Below, one piece after another: positions 47,566 through 60,213 of a stretch of 64,000 bases of DNA. Source of the DNA: Pelecanus crispus (lineage: Eukaryota > Chordata > Aves > Pelecaniformes > Pelecanidae). Every line of letters starts with the position of its first letter. Position 1 is the first letter of the stretch. Under the pieces are notes generated by a model. The model saw only the letters and a list, made by a program, of their open reading frames with translations, made no database searches and had not been told where the DNA came from. Where the stretch lies: contig NC_134676.1 in the NCBI RefSeq assembly GCF_030463565.1, positions 29,699,228-29,763,227 of the forward strand. Reading direction: 5' to 3'. The position numbers were made by a program, and so were the translations under genes.

Positions 47566-50500
47566 TAACAAATAATTTTCTTGCATTGTTTTTATTAGGG
47601 ACTTTTTTGTAGAAAATTAACTTTTTTCCAACATTTAAGACATTTATTTTGCTATTGCTCTTCTTTTCTCAGTGACAATGTGGTGGCTGTAATTGTTCTA
47701 AAATAAACCATAGCAGGATCTAGTTCATTATTTAACCTGAAGAACATAATTTGAGATAATTTCCAAATAATATCCCACCTCTAGTGCATTAGTTTTGTAA
47801 TTCAGCACCACTAGTAATTTCCTAGAACAGAACCCACGAATGAATGATTATTGACATGCACATTGTAATGTTGCCTTGATGCTCATGCAGTGCTTTGGAA
47901 ATTTGTGCCATAGTAGAACATGTTACATTGACCATGGAAGGGTGTTGAAGAAAACAGAAATGGAGTAGCATGCTCTTGGGTGTTCATAAGGGTAGTGGAC
48001 TTCTAACGGTATAGTCTTGCATATTCTCGCTCCCCTGGGTGGGTTTTACAAAGGCAAGTTGTTCTTTCAGTTGCAATTCAATCAATTAGGACTGGCTGTC
48101 CTCAGTTAGGACAAGCTGACACAGAAAGTGAAGAGGTTACACAATCATAGTGGACCAAAAGGAGCTTCAGTTCTCTGCACATTTCATCTGTCAGTCTCTA
48201 CAGTGATGTTGTCAGCAGGGAGGAGAAGTTACAAGGGAAGGATGGCCACCCAAACCTCTCTGTTTGGGGTTTCAATAAATATTTCTAAGGAAGGCAGGTG
48301 ATATAAATTGAAATTATACAGATTGAGTAGAATGATGCTATGGTAAGAGACAGTGAAGACAGTCTCAGTAATGTTTGTTGACTCGTGTTTGTTAATCTGA
48401 AGCTGGATCCATTTTACAGGTGGGGAACCTCAAGCAATAGAGATTCTACTTGATGTCCATTAATCTTTAATGTATTGGGGGACTTAATTGAGAGAAGTAG
48501 AGCAAGATATTCTGAGCTGCTGATAATTTCTACCTGCCATTTGTTTCAAGCTTGCCTAAATGAAGAATTTTGAAAATGGATGCCTAGGTGACTTGGTAGC
48601 ATCACCCAGGAAGTCTTTGGGACAGCTGCCAAACTCACTTTCACCTATCAGTTCTGAGACCTGCACTTTATAACTGCAAAACTGAGGACTCTTCATTCTT
48701 ATATGTCACAGGTTTCAGTCATTGTCTTTTCTTCTTCCATTGTTGTCCGTTATTTAACAATCACAATATAACACCTGGCAGATGCTATTTGTGTTTATGT
48801 TTTTGTTTTTCCCTTTCATCACTGAGAACAGTAAGAGCCTTAACACTTGTATGCTGTTTGTCCTTCAGGGAAGGCAGCTGATGTACGTTCTTCCCCCACT
48901 TAGATAAAGAGCAGTTTAATGAGATTTGAATGCTGTTTCTGGTAAGAGGCCAGTGGCTGATTAGTGAACTAGCAGTATACAGACCTCTTCCTTTAACCTG
49001 CTTTGTACTCACTGCATGTTGACATACCAGTGTAAAGCTTTGAGCCAAATATTTTATGATGTTTCCATGATTCCACACCAAAATTTTCACTCGCAAGTAC
49101 CTTTATGCATGCAGCAGGCTTACTGAATGTTATTCAATTTCCACGGTTCATCAGTGAAACTGACTATGTAGACATGCTAGCTGTGTAGAGATCCTATGCC
49201 TCACCTTCTAAAAAGTAGCTTTGATTTTACATGTTTTGAAGTATCTTTAAAAATATTTTGATAATTAAGATTAATTTCTTTAACCATTTTTCTGTAAGTG
49301 GTTAAGCATGAACTTAAAGAAAAAATACCGTGTGTTTGGATTTTTCTTCACATAATGGACCATACTTATGCTGGTATTTATCATACTTGCAGGATAAAAT
49401 TTCAGAGGAGTAACCATCTTTTAAACTCCATTAAACTGATTTTTAGACCTGGTTTGCATTAAGTAATGGATAGAAAAGGGTTACAGCAGAATACATCTAT
49501 AAAAACTCTGCACTAAATCAAACTATGCTGGAATGTAACAGTTGCTGCCTTCGTGAGTGTCAATGCTATTTGCTGATGCAGCTCAGTGCAGTTGAACCAC
49601 CACAAGGGAGACATTTCAAGAGCTCGGTGTTCAAGCATCTCTTGGATGAAATCCATAAAAGAGCAGACATGAACTGAGTAATAAATCCTGTAGACATATA
49701 TGCTGGTGCCATGAAATGGTATCAGTAATCCTATCCACAGTCGCAATTAAAGTATCACAGAGGAAGTCTACCAATATTTTTCCTTTTAATAAAAAAAATA
49801 ATCATGAAAGCAGCAAACTAGGAGACAATAGAAATTTTTATATAACAACGATGTTCTATTTCCGGTTATTAATATTTCATAACGGTGAAATATATGACTG
49901 CCTTTCTCCCTGTAAAAGCTGAAACATAAAAAATATGCCAATAAAGGCCAGGCCCTTAGATTTTTTATGCACAAAGAGGCAAGCATGAAAGATTCTGCAT
50001 ATATCCACTAACGTGCTGACATTCTTAAATTCCATAGGAGTGTCTAACAGCTGGTTGTATATACTTGAACATCTCAAGGCAGCTTATGACACTGCAGGTT
50101 GAAGGCTCCTAACTCATTAAAATCTACAGAAGACTTCCAAGCTTAAATAACTAGAAAGCTGCAGCCTGCTTTTTCCAAGTCAAAAAAGGTTGAAGACATG
50201 GTTTTCATGACTGGACATAATAATGGACAAATAATTCAGGATTTCATGACCACAGATACCAGGCTGTTATAGGAGCAAATCCATCCTGAACCACTTGTGA
50301 CCCTCATGGATTCTCCCAGGACTTCTGAGGTTGCTCTGACAGCCATTGTCTTTGACAGAGTACTTCCTAGTGAACACATCTGGGGATGTGAAAGTTATTT
50401 TGCCAAAACTGAGGTAGCAAGCACATTAAAACAAATAATAGAGAGAATCTTCAATGGGAGATACGCAAATGGTAATTGGATTGCATTACAAATAATGAAA

Positions 50501-52828
50501 TCCTAAATCACACATAAGTAAGTTACAAATATCAAGTAGTTATTAGGCGTGCTTGGAAGAGCTTTCAAATTGTCTCCATCATGATCTATTAGTGTGTTTC
50601 TGTATTAGCCTTGCTAACCTACAGATTATGGGCTGCTGTTACTTGAGCAGCAGAAATACAGTTCCTTTCACATGGAGTATTTAATGATTAAGAACAGAAC
50701 GATATTATTTTGGTACACTTTGCATCTCATTCAACTTTCTTTTCTGAGTGGTTCCATTGATTTCTCACTTGTTTTACTGTGAATTTGACTGAACTACATT
50801 TGACCCTTCATTTCTAAGTCAGCATTTTAATTTAGTTCCTCTAGTGGGCTAGGGTCCCACAGTGTGCATTCAGAGCAGCACTAGCCATTCTGTGCTTACA
50901 TTTTCCTGTACATATCCTTTTCAAAGAAGTGATACTAGCAATGCCATCATAATGTGGAGCATGTTCCTGGTGAAGAGTGCAAGCAAATTTCAGACTTAAT
51001 TTTGAATGTGTGTTTTGATTTATTTTCCAGTCCCCTAGACAAAGGGTGACTTCTGTTACATGATATATGCAGGAAGGTTTTCAATGTTTGTGTGTATAGA
51101 TTTTAAGATATGTGCACAGTGTGGGACTGTGTATTCAGTACAATTTTGTAACGTTATTTCTTCACAAGAAATGCAGAGGGATCAGTGGGGTTAGCAGTTG
51201 GCTGCTGGTCAGTAGGGCTATTTTATGTATCAGACTTCCTCAGAGAATCCCTTGGAACAGACTTGCTTCTGCCAGTCTTGAGATCTTGTGGAAGAGGCAT
51301 TTTGGTTTGTGAGAGGAAATCCAGAGGAGTTCTTCCCTTTGCTGCAGTTTTGACTAATTGCACTGAATTTTCTATAGCTGGGGAAATGCTTGGGCCTTTT
51401 TCTGTGCTATTTTCCAGGAAGAATCAAGGCTTCAACTTGCCAAGTGAAAATGAAGTTGCCTTTGTTAAAGCTGTTGGAGGAATGTTGGAGGAGGGGAAAA
51501 TGGTCAAGATAAAGACATATTTGAAATTCATTTGGGAGTGGATAGGGTAACAACAGCAAAACCCCTACACCAAGACTACTTGGTACAGTCAGTGCAAGGT
51601 CTTTTAAAATGAGTTTAAGAATTTGAGTTTTACTAGTATTTTCAGGCTTCACTGTATTAATGATGAAATACACACTAAAATGAATCATGACTTAAATACA
51701 TGTAGGCCAACAGTTGTTATCTTGACTTAATAATAGTTTTTGCAAAATCTGATTAATTTTTAATTTGTAAGACACCTACATTTCACAGGGGTAATCACAT
51801 AATCCACATAATCTGGAGATAATCCATTGATGACCCTAACCCAGACTGCACTGTGTCATATTCTGTACTCCAGTCCATTCGTGAAGCTATTTTTAACAAC
51901 ATGATTAAGAAAACAGTCTTTACTGTAGATAAAAAGGCACAGCTCCCCATCCCAACTGCAAAAAAATAGATTTTTACTGGTAATAAATTAATGAAATAAA
52001 GTCTGAAAGCCCATCAGGAACGCCAGATGACAGCAACATAACTGTATTGATGCCTTTTATTTATAATGGGGCCCCTTGTCCCATTTCATCAGCTGAAGAA
52101 TGCCATACTTATAAAATATATTTTTTTCCTGCTTACTGGTTCTTTTACTTTTTGAGTGGGTGAAGAGAATGTTTGGCCATAGGATAAGAAATAGCTTCAT
52201 TTTTTCAAAGATTAACCCATTTTAGACCAACAGATACAAACACATTGGCCTAATTGCTTGGATACCTTTTAGCTCCTAAGAATAGAATGGTTGATATTCA
52301 CTTTTTACAACTAACTTTTTAGACAGGATTTAGAGAAATGATTACACATTCAAAAATGTAAGGAAAGAGAACCACCATTTTGTTAATATAAGAGATTTGC
52401 ATTATTTTATTGTTAAATATAAAGATATTACAATTAAATAATTTATCTTTTTAAGTGGTCTGCCGTTTTCCTGCTAGTTGCAATAATATCTGAGTTATCA
52501 AATCTGACAGACTGATTCTCTTGTTTGTTTCTTGGATAAACAGTTCAACTATTTTTTCCAAAATATTCTTCCAACGGGTACCCGAGACACTTAAAACAAT
52601 GTCTACATATATTTGCAAATGTCTAGATATTTTTGGGAAATGAATATTATGGAATGTATAATAAAAAAGCAGGATACAGTTTACCTGAATTCTGGGATAA
52701 TTTTGTGACATAAGATGATATATAATTCCAGTTATTAATTTTAGGGTAGAAAACTGCCATGCTGAAAATATCATGAAGTGCTTGCTGAAATTGTAAATGC
52801 TAATAAGAACAATTTCTCCCCCTCCCCT

Positions 52829-52846
52829 CCCCCCCCCCCCCCCCCC
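52829..52846 (+). repeat. Poly-C run (18 nt)
   Basis: C run preceded by CCCCCTCCCCTCC; the same length and strand as the run at 45565. Confidence 0.95.
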
Positions 52847-55800
52847 AATTTATAGCTATCTGGTAATTAATGTGGCAACCAAAGCAACTCTGTATACTAA
52901 AATGACTGGCTAATTATTAAAATGATAATGTAACATCATCTGCAGAAGTTACTCTGCAGCATAAGAATGAAAAAGCAGTTTTAGACAAATAACCTTCTTT
53001 TTTTTTTTCAGTTACTTTGCTTAAAAAGTTTGCATTTGCCCTGTGCTAAAGGATTAATTGAGGCTTTGGGGCATTCAAAGATGAGCTGATGAGGTTTTGA
53101 ATGGAACCAGAGTGAAAATTTTAAAGTTATAAACCATTCAACTGTGGAAAGTTCCATCTGAAAAGAAATGGTTCAGAATAAATTAGACAGTCCATGAAGC
53201 AGGAGTACATAATTACATAGACTCAATAGAACAGAAAGATATATATTTGCTTTACTGGCAGAATGAGCCACCAAGGGCTGACTAAGGCTACAGGTATAGT
53301 TAATTACCTAAAAAATTGTCAGTTTCTTTTCTTTTGTCCCATACCCATCTACTCCCTTTCTACCTCCTCCATGTATACCCTATATTCTCCCTGTCTGTTG
53401 GAACTTCAAGATGCCGATTCTGAGGCAGCCTGTATGCAGCAAAATGCTGCGGAAATCTTCCTCCAAAAGAGTTCCCAAAATATCTGCCCCCTGTGATGTC
53501 CAAAGGAATCACAAACAAGAACGCTAAGAACAGAAAAGGGTCTGGTTTGTGAAAGAAAAGGAGGTACCAGTTCAAGTACCGTGGTGGGTACTTTGGGAGG
53601 CTGGCTTCTGATAATAAATATCTCTCTGTAATACACAGAATAGCAAATCTAAATTTTATTTCCTTACTGCTCACACACCCAGGTTAGTAAAATTCTTTCT
53701 CTGGGGATATGAACAAACAATGAGACATTGATGGTATCAGATGGCCAGAGAGTGTGAGCTTTTTCTTCCTCTTCATGTACATAAGCTCACATTACACAAG
53801 ATGAGCAGAAAAGGAAGACTTTCACTTTGCAGCCTTCACTCCATTCTCATCACTAAATTGCCTTGGTTAGACTCTGTTAATAAATCATAGGACCTCTTTG
53901 GGTTTATGAGCCTTCCATCTGCCAGAGCACCTTGAGCATTTGCAAGACACCTAACTCTTATCTATTCCGAAGAAGAAAGAAAAATTTGGCCTAACCCTTG
54001 CTCTAGCTGTTTATCTCATTAATCAAGCAAATCGAGTTCCTGGTGGCTAAATGTGATTCTGAGCCCAGAAATTGTTCTGGCATGGACTTGCTGTGCTCTT
54101 CTGAAGAGAGATTTGGGTACTCGGTGAAAACCAATTTTGTAAGGCTCTGGTCTGTTACACCCGCTGCAATGAAATGCTGCAATAGGTATCATAACTGTAC
54201 TTTATCACGCCAGCCAGCCCTGTGCTTTAAGAATCAACTGCTTAGTGGACAAGGATCTGTGCAACTGAGTGAGGGAGAGCAGGAAGGAGGTAAAATGAGA
54301 GGATCGATCATTTGAGATGCAAGGTTGCCTTCAGAAACTTCTCGGAAGCTAATTCCCTTCTAGAGACCCTGCGAAAGATGTCTGTGCTTATAGCACAGTG
54401 AAAGCCTGTCTGCTCAGTTGGTGCCAGAATTACCATCCTCTGTTCATTTCTTTCCTCTCTCTGTTGGTCTCTTTCCCACCAAAAATGTCTGAAAGAGTAG
54501 GAGAGACAGTGAAGGGTAATAAAGCTGCTGCAGTGAAAAGGGGTCTGTTTCTACAACCATTTTAGGACTTGCACGGTGATGAAAGGCATCTCAACTCCTA
54601 CTCTGCCTTGAAGAGTACGGAGATGTGCTAAAAAACCTGTTTGTTCAGACAGTTCCCTGGCCTGCCAACATTCACATTTCACTCCACATTGTAGCTGGTG
54701 CTCCAGCAGCTGACTTCTTTAGCTACATTGAGCTGGATGTTTACTTAAGGAAAAGGAACAAGTGAAAACACTCACTGCAGTATTTTCAGCATTTCATTTT
54801 CAGCATGGTAGATATAACACCATTACCTGCTTCCTGTTGCAGGACAATATTTATTTAGATATGGGCAGACATGGCCAATGACAAGGGACATGCTGGGACA
54901 AAACGGATCTCCACAAGCCACTAGGTAAATCAGGGTGAGTCCTGGTAAGGAAGTGGAGAAACTTGCACTTTTCCAAGAAGTTGTGCAAGAGCTGTGGTCA
55001 AAGGCAAGGCTGAAGGTCAAGCTGCTACAAAGCTCATGTGCAAAACAGGCTCTGGGATGAACGGCAAGGCATTGCTATGAAGTCAGGCAGACAGGAGACA
55101 CCAAGGCTGATAGAAGAAGGAAGCAAAAAATGAGCAATACCCAAATGACACACAGTAATGCAGGAGAACAGCATTTGGCTCGTGGCCAGCGTTGTTTCTC
55201 TTCAGCCAGGTCTGGGGTTTTGGGTCTTACTCACCATAGATAGTAGATGTAACTAGGCTGCTAGTTGCCCAGGCAGATGTATTAATATGCAGTTAATTAA
55301 AAAAATCAATATGAAGGACTGGTACATCCTGACACAACTTTGAAATGGTAGCTGGAATCTGACAAACACATATTTTTTTTTTGTAATTAAAGTTGACGTT
55401 TTTCTACAGACACAGAAAGTGTAGCTGAGAGGATGGTGGCAATGAGGAAATATACTCACTCAAGATTCATACAGAGAAGTGAATCTCTGTCTAAAACATG
55501 AACAGTATGGATGACTTTTTGGGATGGGGACACTGAAGAAATCCTCCTTGCCATATGAAAAAAAACAGGTTAGAATGGGTCTGTAATGGCTTGCTTGTGG
55601 TGAGCAGAGAGGCTTCCCTGGAGTAACTGTGATCTGGTCCTCTGAAATCCTTCACGAAGATGCTGCAGTGACTGACCCCAACTCTGCTGAGATGGAAAAG
55701 CTTACCTGTACTTTGTTGTGAGAAGGACTTCTGACATACTCATGTTTATTTTACCCATTTTTTGCTAAGAAGCTATGATCTATGTGCACCTTAGGGTTAG

Positions 55801-58800
55801 ATCCGCCACTACAGTCATCGGCCACTATGTATGTTGGCACATAGAAACTATAACATGTTTGCACTGTACCCTTTTCCATTGTTTTCTTAAAATAAAAATT
55901 TACTTATTTCCACTCAATGCATTGAAAAATGTGTATTCTGCAGGAATAGTACAATTTTTAAGATCTCATTAAAAAGTATTAAATATCAAATGCCAACTTG
56001 AGGGAAATGTCTGTATTTAGTTTCTAGGGTGAGTGTGTAACTCCTGGATTTATGCACTTGAGCTGAGTTTGGGGTTTTTTTAGCCATTGCTTAACTTGGC
56101 TGTACTCTGCAGAATTTCTATGAATGCATCACATATTTTGCTGTTTCTCATAATAGATTTCCCAGGTTTTCCAAAGAAAAAAAGTGTAGTCATCTGTAAT
56201 CCTCGTAGTCCATGAGTTCAGCACCTTCCAAAGTACAAATATGTAATAGCATGTGAATATTCACAGCTACTGTCAAAGCCACAGTACATCAGTGTGACAT
56301 TAATACCAAACAGAAAGGACTTCCCACTGGAAAGCTTGTGCAAGTAGGCTTAGGCAGACTGTTCATCTATCCAATAATTTGCTGTCATGCGTGTCACACA
56401 AAACTAGCACAACAACTTGTTGACAGGCATAATGTCACTGCAACATGTCACTACAACCGTTAACTACAAAAGCACATATGTACACCAGATTGTAGGAAAT
56501 ACAGAAGACAGACATGTTAGGAACAAAATTCTTGGCCAACCCAGTTTATCCTAAACTCGCATGTTTAAGTATCAAATAATAATTATAAATACTTCATATA
56601 ACTCTCTTACCTCTTTAAATATCAAGCACTTTTACAGGTTTTTTTCAACACTACCAAAGGGAAACTGGCAGAGACATAGATTTAAAAGTGGCACAAATCA
56701 ATGTCACCACAGACAGAAATAGTCCTGTTCTTCCTGTACTTCAAGAAGTTTGTGCTGTGGATGTGACTGCTGCAGCTGTGCGGGGGAGGTTGCATCACTA
56801 CATGAATGGGTACAAGTGAGGGGACAAAAGCCCTGGTAGTCTCTCTTGACTGCCAGCAAAGCCACAGTTAAATAATGTTGGAGAAGAGTTACATTTTGTA
56901 TTTTTGAAGGATTCTTCCCACACCTTCAAGCATTAACTCTGAATTAATTAGGTAAAGCAGAATAGTAAAATGGTGTTAAAATATAGCACTCCAAAAAGAA
57001 AAGCATTTAACTTTTATGCAGTTAGTTTCTGTGGCAGGCTGAGGGATATCAAGTTTATGTTTCTACAAAATGTGGAAATAATACTTTACATGTTAAGCCC
57101 ATCAGTGCCAAATGTCAAAGTCCTATAACATGTATTGAGCTGCTGGGCATCCAACTGCTGCTAGAGTCCAACATAAAGGTGTGTAACAATGAACACTTGA
57201 GAGCCCATTCTGTAGTCTATTGCCTAGCTCCGTTCCTGTCTTGGCTTGATCCTGACCTTCTTCTGTCTCCCATTCATGCTCTGCTGTTTTCACAAAGGCC
57301 ATTTTCCAAAAGTAGTGATTCAGTACCCTAAACTGTCAGAACTCTGTTTTCCTCCATCATTTTCTCTTTTTTTCCCCTTGCCTTTCTGCAGGTAAAAACA
57401 TATTGTAACAAACTTGCCCCTCTTTAGAATTTACTGTATTCTTTTTTACCAAGATTAACTTTTGATTATTCACTTGGCTCTGGCTTTTAAACAAATAAGA
57501 TGCATTGTTCTATGTTTAGATGACTAAAATAATGTTTCAGTTATTTATTAATAATAGGCAGAGCAAGCTAGCCCAGCAAGCTTCCTCTTGACAAGAAAAG
57601 ATTTCTCATTCTGGATGAATAATGCAAATTGAAGAAATAACACCCCTCCTGCATTTTATGCGTAGGCAGATAATGTCCTATCCTTCAGCAAATGCATTAG
57701 GCAAAGAACACTTTGGGGAAACGACCATCTCCCAGAACAGAACATTGTGTTCTTGCCACAGGAGAAAGAACTTTCCAAGTAAGTTATAGTATTATCAACT
57801 TCGTGTTTTAAGGTTTTAATGTGCAGCTGCTTTGGTTGCCTTGCCTCTGCAGTCATGACTGGAGTTGCTGCAGCAGGAGGTGTTACAAATGAATGGTCCT
57901 CCTTACTGTCAGCAGAAACACCTGGCTCCAAAGGGCTTGTGCTATCCCCAGCAGGTAGAAAAACAGGGTGATGTTTGATCCTGGTGAAGCAATGAGATAA
58001 AGCTGCAGGGAGGTGCAGAAAGTCCCGCAAATATATGCTCAGTGCCAGTGCTTGGTTTACTAACTGATAATAATCTTCCTAGCAGGTCCTGAGAAACTGT
58101 GATAATGTTCTCTGGAAAGAGTCAGGGTATGCCCCCTTTTAGTGAAGAGTCTTACTTTGATTTGCAGACTTCGAAAGCCCAGAGGTTCTCAGATTCTCCA
58201 AGGGTTTAGGTGAGGAAGTCCCCACTGCCTCAGCTGGCTCAGCGTATCCTATTTCCGAGAAAAACCTTGTTAGTCTGGTGTTAAAGCCATGGATTTTTAT
58301 TCATATCAATAAAGAAATAACAGGAAAAATATATCCACAAGCCTCACACAATAAGCTTTCTAAGGCAGGGAGTTTCATGACAAGCATTCCTTTATATATT
58401 CACAGGATATAAAAGAATATGTATTTATGCAACATATATGAATGCAACATGCATGCTGCATACAACTGACACATTTTTAGACTGTTCTGAACTACATAGT
58501 AATTCAATTATTATGACTTATGTTTGTCAGGTTACTGCTGTAGAGAAAAAACCCAAACCCAAGTGTCTCTGTCTGAACTATTTAGGAAATAAATGCAGAT
58601 AAGGTAGGATGATCTGACACTCCCACAGAAAATGTCACAATTTTTCTTTTCACTTTCTTCACCTTAAACGTGTGGGTGGGGAAGACAGCTGATTAATGTG
58701 TCTGTGAGATCACAAATAAATTGGGTCTCTGGAAAAGATCTAAATAGAAGGTAAGAAGACAGCATGGACAGAGATAGAGACAGAAAACTGGAGAAGGAAA

Positions 58801-60125
58801 TAAAAGAGTCAGCAATACAGGCATCTTTGACAGCTCCATGTTGAGTGTGGGGAAGATCAAATGCAATCTGAGATGGGACTGAACAGAAGATTAAATGTTC
58901 AAATTTAGTTTGAAAAAACCTCAATGCATTAGAAAGTTAATTCAAAGCTAAGGTTTATCTTTGGGATGATACAATACATATGTGACTTTTGTGGCATAAA
59001 CAAAAAGAAATAATTCGGTTATTTAGAACAATTTTCCCACAGGAGTATAATAGGAAGCATGCCTATGCAGAAAAAACCAGAAGTTATTAACACCTTCAGG
59101 AAATCTGCCTCTCGGGTTGTGGTTCAGTCATGTCTTGTGAATTTTGCGTACACATTCGTGAAGGTACTGTGTCCCTTCCTCCTCCGGGGCAGCGACTCCT
59201 GGCTCCCAGCCATCTGCTCAGTGCCCTGGTCTGTACTGTGCACATCCAGCTGGCCTATCGTGCCTGTACTAGCATAGCCTAGTGACCCATTGGAATTGTG
59301 TTTGGGGTCTTGGACTGGACTGCAGCATTGCCTGGTGATCATTTCTTGGCTCACTGCCTAGACTGAAGATTTATTAAGGATTTTATGAGAATTTAAATGA
59401 GACTCTTCAAAAGGAATATACCCTAGAATCTCTGACTATGATTCATGGTTTTCGAAACTCAAGTGTCAGAATGAGGCAGAAGAGATTGAGAACATACCAG
59501 GGAAAGTTCTTCCTTGTTTCTCACTTCATCTAGCAGGAAAGTTAAACTGACCCTCTGTTGCCAACATTTCATAATTTTCTCTGAGTTACTGATAAACAGG
59601 ATTTGCATCCTGACTCTAGACACAATAAGGTATGTGGCTAACACAAAAAAGCTTCCTGAATATCATGTTTATTCCTAAAACCATAGAGAGAACAGATAGT
59701 GCCAGCTACTAAACTTGTCTATTTGCATTGCTTCAATACTTAGAGGCTCAACCAAATAGCCTCTGCTCATACCCAGCAACTCAGCGATAGACTGGGCATA
59801 GAGATCAGATTCCTCCGTGCACTGTGCACTGGAATACGTGCTTCAGTCCCATTGTTTTACAGAATTTCCCCAGCTGAATTCACATAGGTATGAGTTATTT
59901 CAGGGCATTATCTACAAGGATCAAAATAGAAATGTAAAAGACCCCATATATAACCTATTCTTTGGCAACAGTGTATAGAAGAAGAACCGATGTATGGCCT
60001 TGGTATTTTGAATGGGCCAGAATGTTTTAACTATTGTACATGCCTTCACAAAGAGAAGAGAAGAGTTATACAAGAATGGAAGACTATGCCTTCATACCAA
60101 TTCTCATCAGAAATTTTGCATTTTT

Positions 60126-60213
60126 GCACCTCAAACCTCCCTGCTAAAACTAGAAAATAATTTGAGTCTGCACCTCAAACCTCCCTGCTAAAACTAGAAA
60201 ATAATTTGAGTCT
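60126..60213 (+). repeat. Perfect 44-bp tandem duplication
   Basis: 60126-60169 and 60170-60213 are identical, both beginning GCACCTCAAACCTCCC and ending AATTTGAGTCT. Zero differences imply a very recent duplication, a polymorphic allele or an assembly artefact. Confidence 0.95.
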
